Shown in pieces: positions 34,875 through 44,319 of a DNA stretch of 64,000 bases. Each line of letters starts with the position of its first letter. Positions within the stretch are counted from its first letter, which is position 1. The DNA is from DTWD01 sp963662965. GTDB lineage: Bacteria; Acidobacteriota; Vicinamibacteria; Vicinamibacterales; UBA8438. The stretch lies in contig OY759970.1 in the NCBI GenBank assembly GCA_963662965.1, positions 2,976,001 to 3,040,000 on the forward strand, in the 5' to 3' direction. The position numbers were made by a program, and so were the translations under genes. The notes under the pieces are model-generated. The model saw only the letters and a list, made by a program, of their open reading frames with translations, searched no databases and was not told where the DNA came from.

Positions 34875-35930
34875 GCGGCAGCGTCTCACAGTCCGACCCG
34901 GGATTGGCATGTTGGCCGCCGCTGGTCGACCCTCCGCATCATCGGACAAGCGTAACATAACGTCCTTTATGTTACTTAAATAATAATAGCGGCGGGCCTC
35001 CCGCGGCAGCCACCCCCGCGCCAGCCACGCCCGCCGCACGCACGCTGCTGGAGGCCAGACTCTCAACCCCCACGCGACTTAACGGTGGCGGGGACCTCGA
35101 GGCATCATGGTCATGGTTGCTGGACGCGACGATGCCCGTCGGGCGTGACGCGCGTGCCCGCGTGGTCGTCGTGGCCGCGCCCCGTGACCGCCGCGGGGTG
35201 GGCGTCCACGCGGGCCTCGGCCTGGAGATCGTCACCGCCCACGCGTGCGCCCGGGCGTGGGCGAAAGTGGCCACGCCGGCAGGCGGGACCGGCGCCCCAC
35301 ACGGATGCCCATCCTGGCGACCCAACTCCGTGATGTGCTGATGAGGAATTGCCCGGCGAGGAACACGGCCCAGCCGGGCGTGAGGTCGTCCCACGCGACG
35401 CCGGCGCGGTAAAAGTTCGGCGTGTGAACGCGGACGAGCACGGCCACGGGATCGGCCGCGGGACACACGGCCGCCGAGGAGGAGAACGGCGCGGAGGAGT
35501 TGGTCACCCCTCGCGCGCCTCGCGGCGGCGGTCCGTCCGGCCCGCGGCCGGGTCGGGTAGCCTTCCCGCAGGGATACATCCTGACGGGAGCGACCCCGTA
35601 GTGGGGTGTGACACCTGGCGTGATACCAGGTGGGACACCACCCCATTCGACGATCCGCGCCAGCGGCCCAAAAGGGGGGGTCGCTCCCGTCATCTCCCTT
35701 TCCGCTGGCGCGGATCGGTCGTGCCGGTCTAGGACGAAAAACACCAATATCGACAGGGACAAATGGAAAGTGGGTGTGTGACACCCCCCCTCTCGTTTTT
35801 GTGACACCCCCCCTCTGTCCGTGTCACACCAGCACTGCCCCAGGCACTGCCACCAGTATTGCCCCCCGAATCGACGCTGGAACGCCTTGCAGAACGTATA
35901 GCGATATGCTCTCGGGTGTCACTCCCAGCA
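34875..35930. other. Region without a confident gene
   Basis: About 1 kb of very GC-rich sequence with long overlapping frames on both strands. One minus segment (NFYRAGVAWDDLTPGWAVF then LAGQFLIS, about 35350-35430) looks protein-like but has no start or family. The right part carries GTGTGACAC-containing repeats, listed separately. Confidence 0.4.
35594..35830. repeat. Iteron-like GTGTGACAC repeats and a hairpin
   Basis: Direct repeat TGTGACACCCCCCCTCT at 35777-35793 and 35800-35816 (23-bp period), with GTGTCACAC inverted at 35821. Further left, a hairpin CACCTGG-CGTGATA-CCAGGTG at about 35608-35630 is preceded by GTGTGA. The set lies 120-350 bp upstream of the small gene at 35947. Confidence 0.45.
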
Positions 35931-35946
35931 CGAGGTGGTACGCCAC

Positions 35947-36175
35947 ATGAGCGAGAAGGGGCGCGAGAACAGACTCCGGCGGATGGCGGAACGGCAAGGC
36001 TTGCGGTTGGAGCGATCGCGCCGGCACGACCCGCGGGCGTCGTCCTACGGCTTGTATGCGCTTAAAACTTGGAAGACGCGACAGCTCGTGAGCGAGCCAG
36101 GCGTACGCGACGATCACGCCTGGACGCTCGACGCGAGGTGGAGCAGTACTTGATGACGAGCCACTAGGGGCGCGG
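35947..36175 (+). pseudogene. Small conserved basic protein, frameshifted near its end
   Basis: From ATG 35947 (GAGGTGG upstream): MSEKGRENRLRRMAERQGLR, LERSRRHDPRASSYGLYAL. This is the recognisable start of a short family often found on phages and plasmids. The frame drifts to DARWSST and stop at 36153. One frame over, the expected tail (DARREVEQYLMTSH) continues to 36175, so a one- or two-base indel near 36140 broke the gene. Confidence 0.6.
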
Positions 36176-36550
36176 CAGACCGCCGGAGTGGTGATCTGAT
36201 GCGCCTGCCCCGCCGCGCCGCGCGCCCCGGCGCCCACGCCGACGGCGACGACGTGCCCGGCGAAAGTCCGCGCCCGGAGCGCTTGCCCCGGCGGTGGCGT
36301 ACGTCGGGAATGCCCCGCGCCAGGTCGAGGGGTTGTCCGGTCAGCAGGACGGCGCGCGCGCCGCCGGGAACGATGGCCCGCTCGTCCTCACCGGCGCGCG
36401 GCTGTTCGATGCGCGCGGTCGAACAACGCACACCATGGCGCGCGCGTCCCCACGACTCGGCGCCCGACCGCCAGCCCGTCGCCGACCTCCGCGTCGAGCC
36501 TAGTGCCGTCGGCGACGCCGCCTGGCGCCATCACAGCCATGGTCTCCCGT
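36176..36550. other. Region without a confident gene
   Basis: Overlapping GC-rich frames only. One plus frame (VGNAPRQVEGLSGQQDGARA, LVLTGARLFDARGR) is weakly protein-like. No start, ribosome binding site or family recognised. Confidence 0.3.
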
Positions 36551-36553
36551 CTG

Positions 36554-36577
36554 TGTCGTAAACGGTCGTTTGCGACA
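36554..36577. promoter_or_regulatory. Dyad TGTCGYAAACG, copy 2
   Basis: Half-sites TGTCGTAAACG and (complement) TGTCGCAAACG. Same as the copy upstream of the intact resolvase, but here no resolvase follows. It may be a leftover res-type site. Confidence 0.45.
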
Positions 36578-36599
36578 TACGGGCGAGGACGCCTTCTTT

Positions 36600-36719
36600 T
36601 CACCGGCTCCGGTCGAGCGTTCTGCCGGTGATCTCATCCAGCACGATGTTGATGTCGGCGGGGTCGATCGAGTCCATGTCGATAGAGTTCGTCTCAGGCA
36701 AGCTCTCCACCGTACGCAT
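36600..36719 (-). CDS. Small acidic protein, 39 residues
   Basis: From ATG 36719: MRTVESLPETNSIDMDSIDP then ADINIVLDEITGRTLDRSR and stop. Acidic with an amphipathic C-terminal helix, antitoxin-like in size. The ribosome binding site is weak. It precedes the dyad at 36554 and follows the 60-residue gene on the same strand. Real-gene status uncertain. Confidence 0.35.
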   Translation of the reverse strand: MRTVESLPETNSIDMDSIDPADINIVLDEITGRTLDRSR

Positions 36720-36795
36720 GACAACATCCCAAGGTTCGTTCAGCCGGGATTTCCATCGTCCGCACGCGATACAGCACCATGCACCAACTCGCGGG

Positions 36796-36978
36796 TTAGC
36801 GGTCGTTGAACCCCGCCGCGTCGCGCCGGCCGCGCTCGAGTTCCTTCACCGTCGCGATCGCGGTGTGCAAGACGTCGACGAGTTCGCTGTCGGTCGACAC
36901 GCGGCCGATGATTTCGTCAAGCTTTAAGCGTACCGTCGTCGCCGCCTCGGCCGCTATTTCGTAGTCCCGGTCAGTCAT
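36796..36978 (-). CDS. Small helical protein, 60 residues
   Basis: ATG 36978: MTDRDYEIAAEAATTVRLKL, DEIIGRVSTDSELVDVLHTA, then a basic tail. Helical, Ala/Glu-rich. Upstream codons in the longer frame are atypical. Could pair with the 39-residue gene downstream as a two-gene unit. A weak plus-strand frame (36978-37259, VVARLLEAQRVTDIVLQDAG) overlaps the start and is not called. Confidence 0.45.
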   Translation of the reverse strand: MTDRDYEIAAEAATTVRLKLDEIIGRVSTDSELVDVLHTAIATVKELERGRRDAAGFNDR

Positions 36979-37227
36979 TGACGTGGCCCGCCCTTTACCT
37001 GTCAGCGCCGCGCGTGACGGGCTCACCATACACCTACACAGTGGTCGCTCGGCTGCTCGAGGCGCAGCGCGTCACCGACATCGTCCTGCAGGATGCGGGC
37101 CTTGAGGTGCCGCGCCAGGGCGACCACTACGTCACCGTTTGCGACAGAGGGGCAAGGGTGCCGGCCGGCGCCGGCGTGCACGTGCATGTGCTCGCCGCGC
37201 GGTGCGACCTGGAGACAGACAAGAGCC

Positions 37228-37854
37228 TCAACATCGCCAGGCTGACGACGTACACCTGAGGCGGAGCCAGCCGGCTCCGGTGAGCAACAGCGTGAGCACC
37301 ACGTAGCCGATCGGCGGCGCGAACGGAGTGGGCATCGCGGGATAGAAGCCGGAACCGATGACGAGATTTTCGTCCTCGAAAGTCAGCAGAGCGGCGTAGC
37401 CCACCTTGGGTGACCCTGCTTCCTCGTCGCCCATCACATCGGGATTATCGAACAAGTACTCGACGAATCCGCCGCCCGCTTCCGCTGCGCGGATGAGCGC
37501 CTGCGTGTACAGCACGCCGTTCCTATCCGCGCGGCCCCACAAGCTCACACCTTCGAGGTCCATGCTGGCCCCATGGAAGAAGATGACGCCGTTGGTCTTG
37601 AGGATGAAGATGTAGATGGACCCTTGGTTCCAGTCACCTTGGGGCCGAAACGCCATGTCAGCGAAGTCATACGTGCCAGCGGCATCGGACGCCGCTTGGT
37701 CCACTGCGGTCTTCGCCCGTTGAACAAACTGCATCAAGCTGTCTCGGTCCACGACATCCGCAGCCGTGCCGTCCATCTGCGCGGCGGCCGGCGTCGCGAG
37801 GAGAAAAAGGACCATCGCTGTTGTCGTTGTCGCGGCTACTGGCTTGACGCGCAC
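37228..37854 (-). CDS. Exported single-Cache-domain protein with C-terminal membrane helix
   Basis: 208 residues from GTG 37854, preceded by GGAGG; an ATG 20 codons upstream lacks this. Signal peptide ends at TPAAAQ. The middle, SLMQFVQRAKTAVDQAASDA through GDWNQGSIYIFILKTNGVIF, VEYLFDNPDV and VGYAALLTFEDENLVIGSGF, is a Cache_2-type sensor domain (VGSG-F-Y near the end). A hydrophobic helix follows (IGYVVLTLLLTGAGWL). No signalling domain is attached. Probably binds small ligands in the periplasm. Confidence 0.7.
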   Translation of the reverse strand: MRVKPVAATTTTAMVLFLLATPAAAQMDGTAADVVDRDSLMQFVQRAKTAVDQAASDAAGTYDFADMAFRPQGDWNQGSIYIFILKTNGVIFFHGASMDLEGVSLWGRADRNGVLYTQALIRAAEAGGGFVEYLFDNPDVMGDEEAGSPKVGYAALLTFEDENLVIGSGFYPAMPTPFAPPIGYVVLTLLLTGAGWLRLRCTSSAWRC

Positions 37855-37939
37855 GAAACCTCCAGAGAAATACGGCTGAGTCCGGGGAAGGCCTGACGCC
37901 CGAAGCCGTCTCAAAAGTACAGCAGTTTATAGCAGGGCC

Positions 37940-38121
37940 TTCATTGGCGGACAGCGCGTCCTTCAATGATGATGCTGCGGTGGGTGGCCGCCGGTGTCCT
38001 CGAAGCCGTCAAGGGCTTCCGGTGCCTGAAGGGATGCGGCGATATGCCGCGTTTGGTCAGCGCGCTTCGCGCACGCGACCAACGACTGGGACTCGGTGTC
38101 TCAGAGGTGAACGTCGCGTAG
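37940..38121 (+). pseudogene. Transposase-like protein, C-terminal fragment
   Basis: Frame: MMMLRWVAAGVLEAVKGFRC, LKGCGDMPRLVSALRARDQR, ending VNVA. The string AAGVLEAVKGFRxLKGxxDMPxLVxALRARD is the tail of a group of transposases that I recognise by memory of the motif only. No catalytic part present. Confidence 0.5.
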
Positions 38122-38262
38122 AATCTCACCCGAGCCGCCGCCGAGTTTCAACAGCGGTCGGGACATCGTCTTTCTCAAGGCGTCCCCAAGAAGGGCGAGG
38201 GATGGCGGTGGACGCGTCAGGGATGTGGAGCCGGCGCCAGCCGCAGGATCGGAGGACGACAC

Positions 38263-39678
38263 ATGTCAGAGCCGCGTGGCCATTGGCGCTCGAACACCGG
38301 CTTCATCCTCGCCGCGACTGGGAGCGCGATCGGCCTCGGCAATCTGTGGAAGTTTCCGTTCATCACGTGGGAGAACAACGGCGGGGCCTTCGTCCTCGTG
38401 TACCTCGTGTGCATTACCGCCGTGGGCCTGCCTATCATGATGGCCGAACTACTGATCGGGCGGGCGACGCAAAAGAGCGTGGTCGGGGCGCTCAAGGAGG
38501 CCATGGGCCCGGCGTGGGGCTGCGTTGGCCTTTGGGGCGTGTTCTGCGGATTTCTTCTGCTCAGCTACTACACGGTGATCGCGGGCTGGTCGCTCTTCTA
38601 CTTCGCCAAATCCACGGGCTGGATGGTCGGTGGATTCCCGGAGGGTGCCTCGATGGGCGATCTGTTCGGTGAGCAGTCGGCCAATGGCGGTCTGCAGCTT
38701 GGACTGTCTCTCGGGTTTAGCATTGCCACGGTCTCGATCGTCTACTTCGGCGTCCAAAAAGGAATCGAGCGCATCGCGCGGGTCTTCCTGCCGATCCTCT
38801 TCGGGATCCTCGTCTTGCTTCTCGTCTCCGCCTTGAGGATGGACGGGGCCGGCGAGGCGATCGGGTTCATCTTCCGGCCGAGCTTCGGTGAGTTGGATGG
38901 CGGGAGCGTCCTCGAGGCGCTCGGCCACTCGTTCTTCACGCTCTCGCTCGGCATGGGCGCAATGGTGACGTACGGCTCGTACATCGCGAAGAATCAATCG
39001 ATCGTGAAGGCCTCGGCGATCATCGTCGTGCTCGATACGCTGATCGCACTCGTGGCCACAGTGATCATGTTCTCGGTGATCTTTAGCGTGCCGGGTATGA
39101 ACGAGCAGGTCAGCGGCACCGGCGCCGTGGGGATGCTCTTCATCTCGCTGCCGCAGCTGTTCTTCACCGAGGTCCCGTTCGGGTCATTCCTGGGACCACT
39201 CTTCTACGTGCTCGTGGCCATCGCGGCGCTTACGTCGACGATGTCGCTGCTGGAAGTGGTCGCCGCATACGTGATCGACGAACACCACATACCGCGTGCC
39301 AAGGCGACGCTGCTGTGTGGCGGCGCGGTTTTCGCCTTCACGATCCTCGCGGCGTTGTCGTTCGGGGGTGTCGGCGCGATCACCGAGTTCCACCTCGGAG
39401 GCGCGCTCGGCCAGAGGCTCTTCGGCGGCAAGGCGAGCTGGTTCGGCATGGTCGACCACTTCGTGTCGAACTGGATGCTCCCGACCGGTGGCTTCGCGAT
39501 CACGATCGCGGCGGGCTGGTTCCTGACGCGCGAGTACACCGAGCGGGAGCTCGTGGATGGGGCAGAGCCCGGGTGGTTCAACTATGGGGCGTGGCGGTTC
39601 TTTATCCAGTTCGTGTCGCCTCTGGCCGTGGCGGCGATCATCATCGCGGTGCTGTTCTTCGGGGTGGACTTCAGCTAG
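38263..39678 (+). CDS. Neurotransmitter:sodium symporter (NSS/SNF) family transporter
   Basis: 471 residues, ATG with GGAGG upstream. TM1 contains the signature GSAIGLGNLWKFPF, followed by NNGGAFVLVYLVC (TM2) and PIMMAELLIGR. About 12 predicted helices; LeuT-like layout. The helix-1 break (AIGLGN) should coordinate Na+ and substrate. Likely transports amino acids or osmolytes at the inner membrane. Monocistronic, in a stretch with little IS damage. Confidence 0.95.
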   Translation: MSEPRGHWRSNTGFILAATGSAIGLGNLWKFPFITWENNGGAFVLVYLVCITAVGLPIMMAELLIGRATQKSVVGALKEAMGPAWGCVGLWGVFCGFLLLSYYTVIAGWSLFYFAKSTGWMVGGFPEGASMGDLFGEQSANGGLQLGLSLGFSIATVSIVYFGVQKGIERIARVFLPILFGILVLLLVSALRMDGAGEAIGFIFRPSFGELDGGSVLEALGHSFFTLSLGMGAMVTYGSYIAKNQSIVKASAIIVVLDTLIALVATVIMFSVIFSVPGMNEQVSGTGAVGMLFISLPQLFFTEVPFGSFLGPLFYVLVAIAALTSTMSLLEVVAAYVIDEHHIPRAKATLLCGGAVFAFTILAALSFGGVGAITEFHLGGALGQRLFGGKASWFGMVDHFVSNWMLPTGGFAITIAAGWFLTREYTERELVDGAEPGWFNYGAWRFFIQFVSPLAVAAIIIAVLFFGVDFS

Positions 39679-39756
39679 CCGACAAGACCAGGAAACCCCG
39701 GTCGACTGTTTACGCCACCAGGCTCCGAGCGGCATCACGGTCCAGAGCGCTCCGAT

Positions 39757-40368
39757 TCAAAGGGCGAGGACCTTCTCGCCTTGCTCGCGCAACTGGCCCT
39801 GCGGCCCGACGTACCGGTAGAGCGTCACGGGGGCGATCCCGAGTTCGCGGCAGAGCGCGGACACCGACGTGTCGCGGTGCGCCATCGCGGCCTGGGCCAG
39901 CCGCACCTGCACTTTCGACAGCGCGAACGTCCTGCCGCCGTTGCGTCCGCGCGCCCGCGCGGCCGTGAGCCCGGCCAGGGTGCGTTCGCGGATCAGCTCC
40001 CGCTCGAACTCGGCCAGCGCTGCGAAGATGCCGAACACGAGGCGCCCGGCGGCGGTGGTGGTGTCGATCTGCGCGCCTTGCCCGGTGAGCACCCGCAGGC
40101 CCACGCCGCGGGTCGACAGGTTCTGCGCGGTGTTGACCAGATGGGCGAGGTTGCGGCCGAGGCGGTCGAGCTTCCAGACGACGAGCACGTCGCCCTTCCT
40201 CAGGGCGCGCACGCAGCTGTCGAGTCCTGGGCGGTCGTCGCGGACGCCGGACGCGAAGTCGTGGTAGACGTTGACTGCGTCGACGCCCTCGGCCCGCAGG
40301 GCGTCGCGCTGCAGATCCAGCGACTGGGAGCCGTCCGCCTTTGAGACGCGGGCGTAGCCGATCAGCAT
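39757..40368 (-). CDS. Serine recombinase (resolvase/invertase family)
   Basis: 203 residues. Catalytic domain: LIGYARVSKADGSQSLDLQR (nucleophilic Ser in ARVS), VVWKLDRLGRNLAHLVNT, FGIFAALAEFERELIRERTL. C-terminal HTH: VQVRLAQAAMAHRDTSVSAL then CRELGIAPVTLYRYVGPQGQ. Tn3-type resolvase length. A TGTCGYAAACG dyad sits immediately before its start codon. A nearly identical N-terminal fragment is at 26368. Confidence 0.95.
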   Translation of the reverse strand: MLIGYARVSKADGSQSLDLQRDALRAEGVDAVNVYHDFASGVRDDRPGLDSCVRALRKGDVLVVWKLDRLGRNLAHLVNTAQNLSTRGVGLRVLTGQGAQIDTTTAAGRLVFGIFAALAEFERELIRERTLAGLTAARARGRNGGRTFALSKVQVRLAQAAMAHRDTSVSALCRELGIAPVTLYRYVGPQGQLREQGEKVLAL

Positions 40369-40369
40369 G

Positions 40370-40393
40370 TGTCGTAAACGGTCGTTTGCGATA
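40370..40393. promoter_or_regulatory. Dyad TGTCGYAAACG, copy 3, at the resolvase start
   Basis: Half-sites TGTCGTAAACG and (complement) TATCGCAAACG abutting the resolvase ATG. A res-type binding site or autoregulatory operator. Confidence 0.5.
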
Positions 40394-40438
40394 GGCTGGC
40401 GAGGGCGCAGGGGGCTCCCTCACCTAGGAGAAAAGTTG

Positions 40439-40545
40439 ATCTGGCCGACGGCGTCATCCGGCTCTCGCCCGCGCGAGAAGACGTTCCTCATGGCCGAGGC
40501 CCTGGCGCGCCGGCGAGCACGCCGCGACCCCGACTGCCCGCCACG
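40439..40545 (+). pseudogene. Tyrosine recombinase fragment with internal deletion
   Basis: GACGGCGTCATCCGGCTCTC and, after a gap, GCCGAGGCCCTGGCGCGCCG match two parts of the integrase at 61720 (encoding GVIRLSPARSKT and AEALARRRARRDPDSP). The 40-odd bases between them are deleted. A relic of a second member of that family. Confidence 0.6.
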
Positions 40546-40593
40546 GCGCACATTCGTTATGATTGCTGCGCATTGCCAAGAGAGGAATCCCCG

Positions 40594-41364
40594 ATGAACG
40601 ATATGCGTCGAGTCCACGCTGAGCAACTGGTGTCGTCGCTGGAGCTGTCGCTGCCCCCAGTGGCCATCGCGTTCTGCGACGTCGTGCCCGACGACGTTCC
40701 GATGTTTGAGGGGGTCGTTCCCGCCGGATGCGCGTTCTGGTCGCAGGCCACGTCGCGCACCTTCGCGACAGCCGCCCGTGACCACGCCCTGTGCGCGATT
40801 GGCATCCACACGCATAATCTCTCGGGCGCGGCGGCCTCGCAGCCGGAGGAGTTGCACGCCTCGCTCAAGGCCATGATGGGACTCGATTACGTACGCGAGG
40901 AAGAAATCCCCGCCATCCCGGTCATGCCGCGCCCGCGGGCCCATGCGCTCTACGGGCCGCTCGCGGACTTCCCGATCCAGCCCGAGGTCGTCCTAGTGTT
41001 CGCCCACGCGCAACACGGGCTCATCCTGAGTGAGGCCGTCGCGCGGGTTGATGGCGGCACCCCGCCGGCGATGGGGCGACCGGCGTGTGCCATCGTCCCG
41101 CAGGTACTCAATCAGCAGCGCGCGGCCATGAGCCTGGGGTGCTGCGGCGCGCGCGCCTACCTCGATGCCTTGACGGACGACGTGGCGCTCTGGGCCCTGC
41201 CGGCGCATCGTCTCGACCAGTACTGTGGGCAGATTGTCGTATTCGCTAACGCGAACAGGACGCTCACGGCGTTTCATCAGCGTCGGCGGCAGGATGTCGA
41301 GTCGGGCCAACGACCGACGGTTCAACAGTCGCTCGAGCGGTGCCTTGGTGCACAACTCCATTGA
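40594..41364 (+). CDS. DUF169-family protein, C-terminus altered by IS5 insertion
   Basis: 256 residues from ATG 40594 (AGAGGAA upstream). DUF169 pattern: LSLPPVAIAFCDVVPDDVPM, then the Cys-containing VVPAGCAFWSQATSRTFAT and HALCAIGIHTHNLSG; later RAAMSLGCCGARAYLDA. Conserved Cys suggest metal or heme binding, consistent with the family's association with anaerobic or C1 metabolism. The last seven residues and stop lie inside the IS5-type left end, so the native end is lost, though the core looks complete. Confidence 0.8.
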   Translation: MNDMRRVHAEQLVSSLELSLPPVAIAFCDVVPDDVPMFEGVVPAGCAFWSQATSRTFATAARDHALCAIGIHTHNLSGAAASQPEELHASLKAMMGLDYVREEEIPAIPVMPRPRAHALYGPLADFPIQPEVVLVFAHAQHGLILSEAVARVDGGTPPAMGRPACAIVPQVLNQQRAAMSLGCCGARAYLDALTDDVALWALPAHRLDQYCGQIVVFANANRTLTAFHQRRRQDVESGQRPTVQQSLERCLGAQLH

Positions 41365-42427
41365 GGGCTGAGAGTCTCCCGTGACTCCGCCTGCCGGTCA
41401 TCCGATCATCTCGCCATCGGGGATCCCGAGCGCCGTCATGGTGTTCAGGATCTTGCACCCCAACCTCACCTCGACTCTCTGGGACGCCAGTCCCCTCGCT
41501 CGCATCGCTGAGCCCAGGATGGCCTTGTAGCGGTGGAACGTCGTCTCCACCTTGCTTCGCCTGCTGTAGCCCGATGCGACGTACCACTTCCGTTTCCCAA
41601 CACGTGATCGTGCTCGGATGTTACGAGTCCGCTGTCGCGTGCCCGCGGAGTCGAGCGCGAGCTGAGCGCCCTTTCGTGGCGGTATCAGCACCTTCGGCGA
41701 TCGATGAGCACGGTGATTCTCCAGCGTCTTCTAGACGTCGCCGGTGTCGTACGCGGCGTCGGCCTTGGCCGAGGCGATGGGACGCTCGATCTGGCCGACG
41801 AGTGACGCCACCCGGGAAGCGTCTCGAGCCCGCTTGCTCGTGAGCGCGCAGGCGACCACGTCACTGGTTGGCTCATCCACAGCGAGGTGCAGCTTGCGGT
41901 AGTCCCTGGCTTTCGGCGGAGTGCGCAACTGGCCGACGTGCACTGAAAGACCGCTGCTGTCGATGCGGAGGTGGACGGGCTTCACGGTTCGCCTCTCGTA
42001 GGAAGCACCCTTCCCCAGCCTCGCCTTGCGCCTCGAGATCGTGCTGTGGTCGGGCACGTCGTTGTCCAGATTCAGGAGCGTCAGCAGCGAGCGCAGGAAG
42101 CCCTCAGTCTGCCTGGACGCCAGGCCAAACACCAAGCCCAAGGTGACCGTCGTCTCGATGGCGTGGTTCGAGTACTTGCGTTGTCGGCCTGGCTTCCTGC
42201 GCGTCGGCCTCGGCGAGTTCCAGTTGGCGAGCTTGCCATCGGTGAGTCCGAGCCCGACGGTCAGACTCCCGCGAGCGCGGAGACCCGTCTCGTACTCCCG
42301 CCAATTCCGGACACGGTAGGCCTTCTGGACGTACTTCCGCTGGGTGCGCTTGAAACTCGTCATGCGGGACCTCGGATCTCGGGGTGGAGGGCAATTATTG
42401 ACCGAGATCGCGAGTTGTGCACCAAGG
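41343..42427 (-). mobile_element. IS5-type element, copy A
   Basis: 1085 bp with inverted ends CCTTGGTGCACAACTC. Copies B (46678-47762) and C (49660-50306) share both ends. The left flank is the DUF169 gene, the right flank an IS110 fragment. Confidence 0.9.
41398..42363 (-). pseudogene. IS5-type transposase with in-frame amber codon (copy A)
   Basis: Frame from ATG 42363: MTSFKRTQRKYVQKAYRVRN, LRIDSSGLSVHVGQL (IS903-like first D with the DSSGL string), RKLHLAVDEPTSDVV, ADAAYDTGDV, then TAG. In the same frame it continues KTLENHRAHRSPKVLIPPRK and YSRRSKVETTFHRYKAILGS (with the E) to the stop at 41398. Homologues have no stop here. The same TAG is present in copy B. Confidence 0.85.
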
Positions 42428-43162
42428 CACGGACGGTGCCGTCGAGATGATGCGCCAGCTGAAGATCACGCGGGACACCGCAGTGAAGGCGCGCACCACG
42501 GCGATGAACACGCTGAAGCAGATCGTCGTGCACGCCCCGCCGGCACTGCGAGAAGCCCTCCACGACCTCACCGATCACGGCCTGCTCACGCGCTGCGCCG
42601 GACTCCGACCGGGCCCCATCGACACGCCCACCGCGTCCGCCAAGTACACCCTCCGGGCCCTCGCCCGCCGCTGGATGGCTCTCACCGAGGAAATGGCGAT
42701 ACACGACCAGCACCTCGCGCGCCTCACGACCGAAACATCACCGACCCTCCGTGAGGGCTTCGGTGTGGGCGCCCACACCGCGGCCGAACTGCTGATCGTC
42801 TTCGGCGACAATCCCGACCGGATTCGTTCGGAAGCCGCCTTCGCGAAGCTCTGCGGTGCGTGTCCGCTCCCGGCCTCGTCCGGGATGACCACCGGCCGGC
42901 ACCGGCTCAATCGGGGCGGCCACCGCCACGCCAACGCCGCCCTTTATCGCGCCGTCATCGTCCGCATGCGGTACCATCAGCCGACCGTTGATTACGTCGC
43001 ACGCCGCACGGCGGACGGCCGAACCAAACGGGAGATCATCCGGTGCCTGAAACGTTTTCTCGCTCGCGAGATCTACCAGCGAGTCATGATCGATTTTCGC
43101 GCTCGCCAAGAGCTCATCCAGGCCGCCTGAACGCGTGTCTTGACATATAGGGGCCTCAGTGC
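42428..43162 (+). mobile_element. IS110-family element, 3' fragment cut by IS5-type copy A
   Basis: The transposase reading (42428-43130) begins inside the central helices (DGAVEMMRQLKITRDTAVKA) and includes the C-terminal Tnp domain (SSGMTTGRHRLNRGGHRHAN). Ends TGA followed by GTGTCTTGACATATAGGGGC, as at 26268. The N-terminal DEDD nuclease domain is missing. More of the protein survives here than in the copy at 25862. Confidence 0.8.
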
Positions 43163-43305
43163 CCACGGCACACCGTCCTGGCCGATCGGCCTGATTGTGC
43201 CGCAAAGACTCACCCTGGCAATGATCTGAAAAACCCGGAGCCCCTCACCTAGAAGTCAAACGTCTGTAACGTTCCCAATCGTCAGCGGTAGTATTCGGGG
43301 AACGC

Positions 43306-44319
43306 ATGTTCGGACCCTACATCCATCAGATTGATCCGATCCTGTTCGACATCGCCGGGGTGCATGTCTGGTGGTACGGGCTGGGTTTTGCCCTCGGGTT
43401 CTTGGAGATTCACCTCTTCCTAAGACGCGGTCATGGTCGCCTCCACCTATCACTCAGGGACGTCTGGAGCCTGAGCCTGTTCATCGCGGTTGGCGTCCTC
43501 GTCGGCGGCCGCTTGGTCGAGATCACGTTCGACGAATGGCCTTTCTACCGTGAGCATCTCGGGCTGATTCCCGCCTACTGGCTCGGAGGGATGGCAACCC
43601 ACGGGCTTATGTTCGGTGGCGCGGTCGGCGCGGGCCTCTTTGCCCTGCTGTACCGGAAGCCGTTCCTGCTCCTGGCCGACACCCTCGTCATTCCGGCGGC
43701 GTTGCTCATGGGGATCGGGCGACTCGGGAACTTCATCGACGGCCAAATCGTCGGGGCCGTGACAGAGGTGTGGTGGGCGGTTAAGTTTCCTGATGCGGAC
43801 GGGTTTCGCCACCCGGTAGTGCTGTACGACGGGGCGAAGAACCTGCTGCTCATGGCGTACCTGCTGCGGGTCAGGCAAGCGAACAGGACGCCTGGTGCGA
43901 CCGCAGCTCGCTTCGTGTTCTGGTACGCGTTCCCCCGCGTCTTCATCGACCTCTTCAGAGACTATCCAACCCACCGGCTCGCCCTCGGCACGGGGCAGAC
44001 GCTCAATATCGTGATGGTCCTGCTCGGCGCTGCCCTGTTGTACCGTTCGCGTCTGCGGAGGCTGGGTCGTCTCAAGAGTGGTCTGACTGCCACTCCATCC
44101 TCTAGTGGGTCATTCGACGCGACGCCTCTGATCTCCCAGCGCGTCGCCTTCGTGTCCCTGCTGGCACTCTGCCTGACAATTCCGAGCAACTGGACCCAAG
44201 ATATCCCGTCCAGGTATGGCGGGCGGCACCCAGGACTGGAGTACTCCTGGCTGTACCCCCGGATCGATACCGCGCCGCCGCCGGCGCCTGTAGACACGGC
44301 GATGCCCGATCAGTTCTGA
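43306..44319 (+). CDS. lgt: Prolipoprotein diacylglyceryl transferase
   Basis: 337 residues. Transfers diacylglycerol from phosphatidylglycerol to the lipobox Cys of prolipoproteins in the inner membrane. Seven predicted helices; N-terminal IDPILFDIAGVHVWWYGLGF; the signature GRLGNFIDGQIVG (about 138-150, with the family Asn/Asp) and the downstream region FVFWYAFPRVFIDLFRD. The C-terminal 80 residues after the seventh helix are an extra segment with one more hydrophobic stretch and a Pro-rich tail, longer than usual. It serves the many lipoproteins in this region. Confidence 0.93.
   Translation: MFGPYIHQIDPILFDIAGVHVWWYGLGFALGFLEIHLFLRRGHGRLHLSLRDVWSLSLFIAVGVLVGGRLVEITFDEWPFYREHLGLIPAYWLGGMATHGLMFGGAVGAGLFALLYRKPFLLLADTLVIPAALLMGIGRLGNFIDGQIVGAVTEVWWAVKFPDADGFRHPVVLYDGAKNLLLMAYLLRVRQANRTPGATAARFVFWYAFPRVFIDLFRDYPTHRLALGTGQTLNIVMVLLGAALLYRSRLRRLGRLKSGLTATPSSSGSFDATPLISQRVAFVSLLALCLTIPSNWTQDIPSRYGGRHPGLEYSWLYPRIDTAPPPAPVDTAMPDQF

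Noticed and set aside
34972..35784. A 270-residue minus-strand gene
   Set aside because: Arg/Pro/Ala-rich translation typical of a non-coding frame in GC-rich DNA, with no start signal and no family.
36978..37259. A 93-residue plus-strand gene
   Set aside because: It overlaps the start of a better minus-strand small gene and the 3' end of the Cache gene, with no ribosome binding site.
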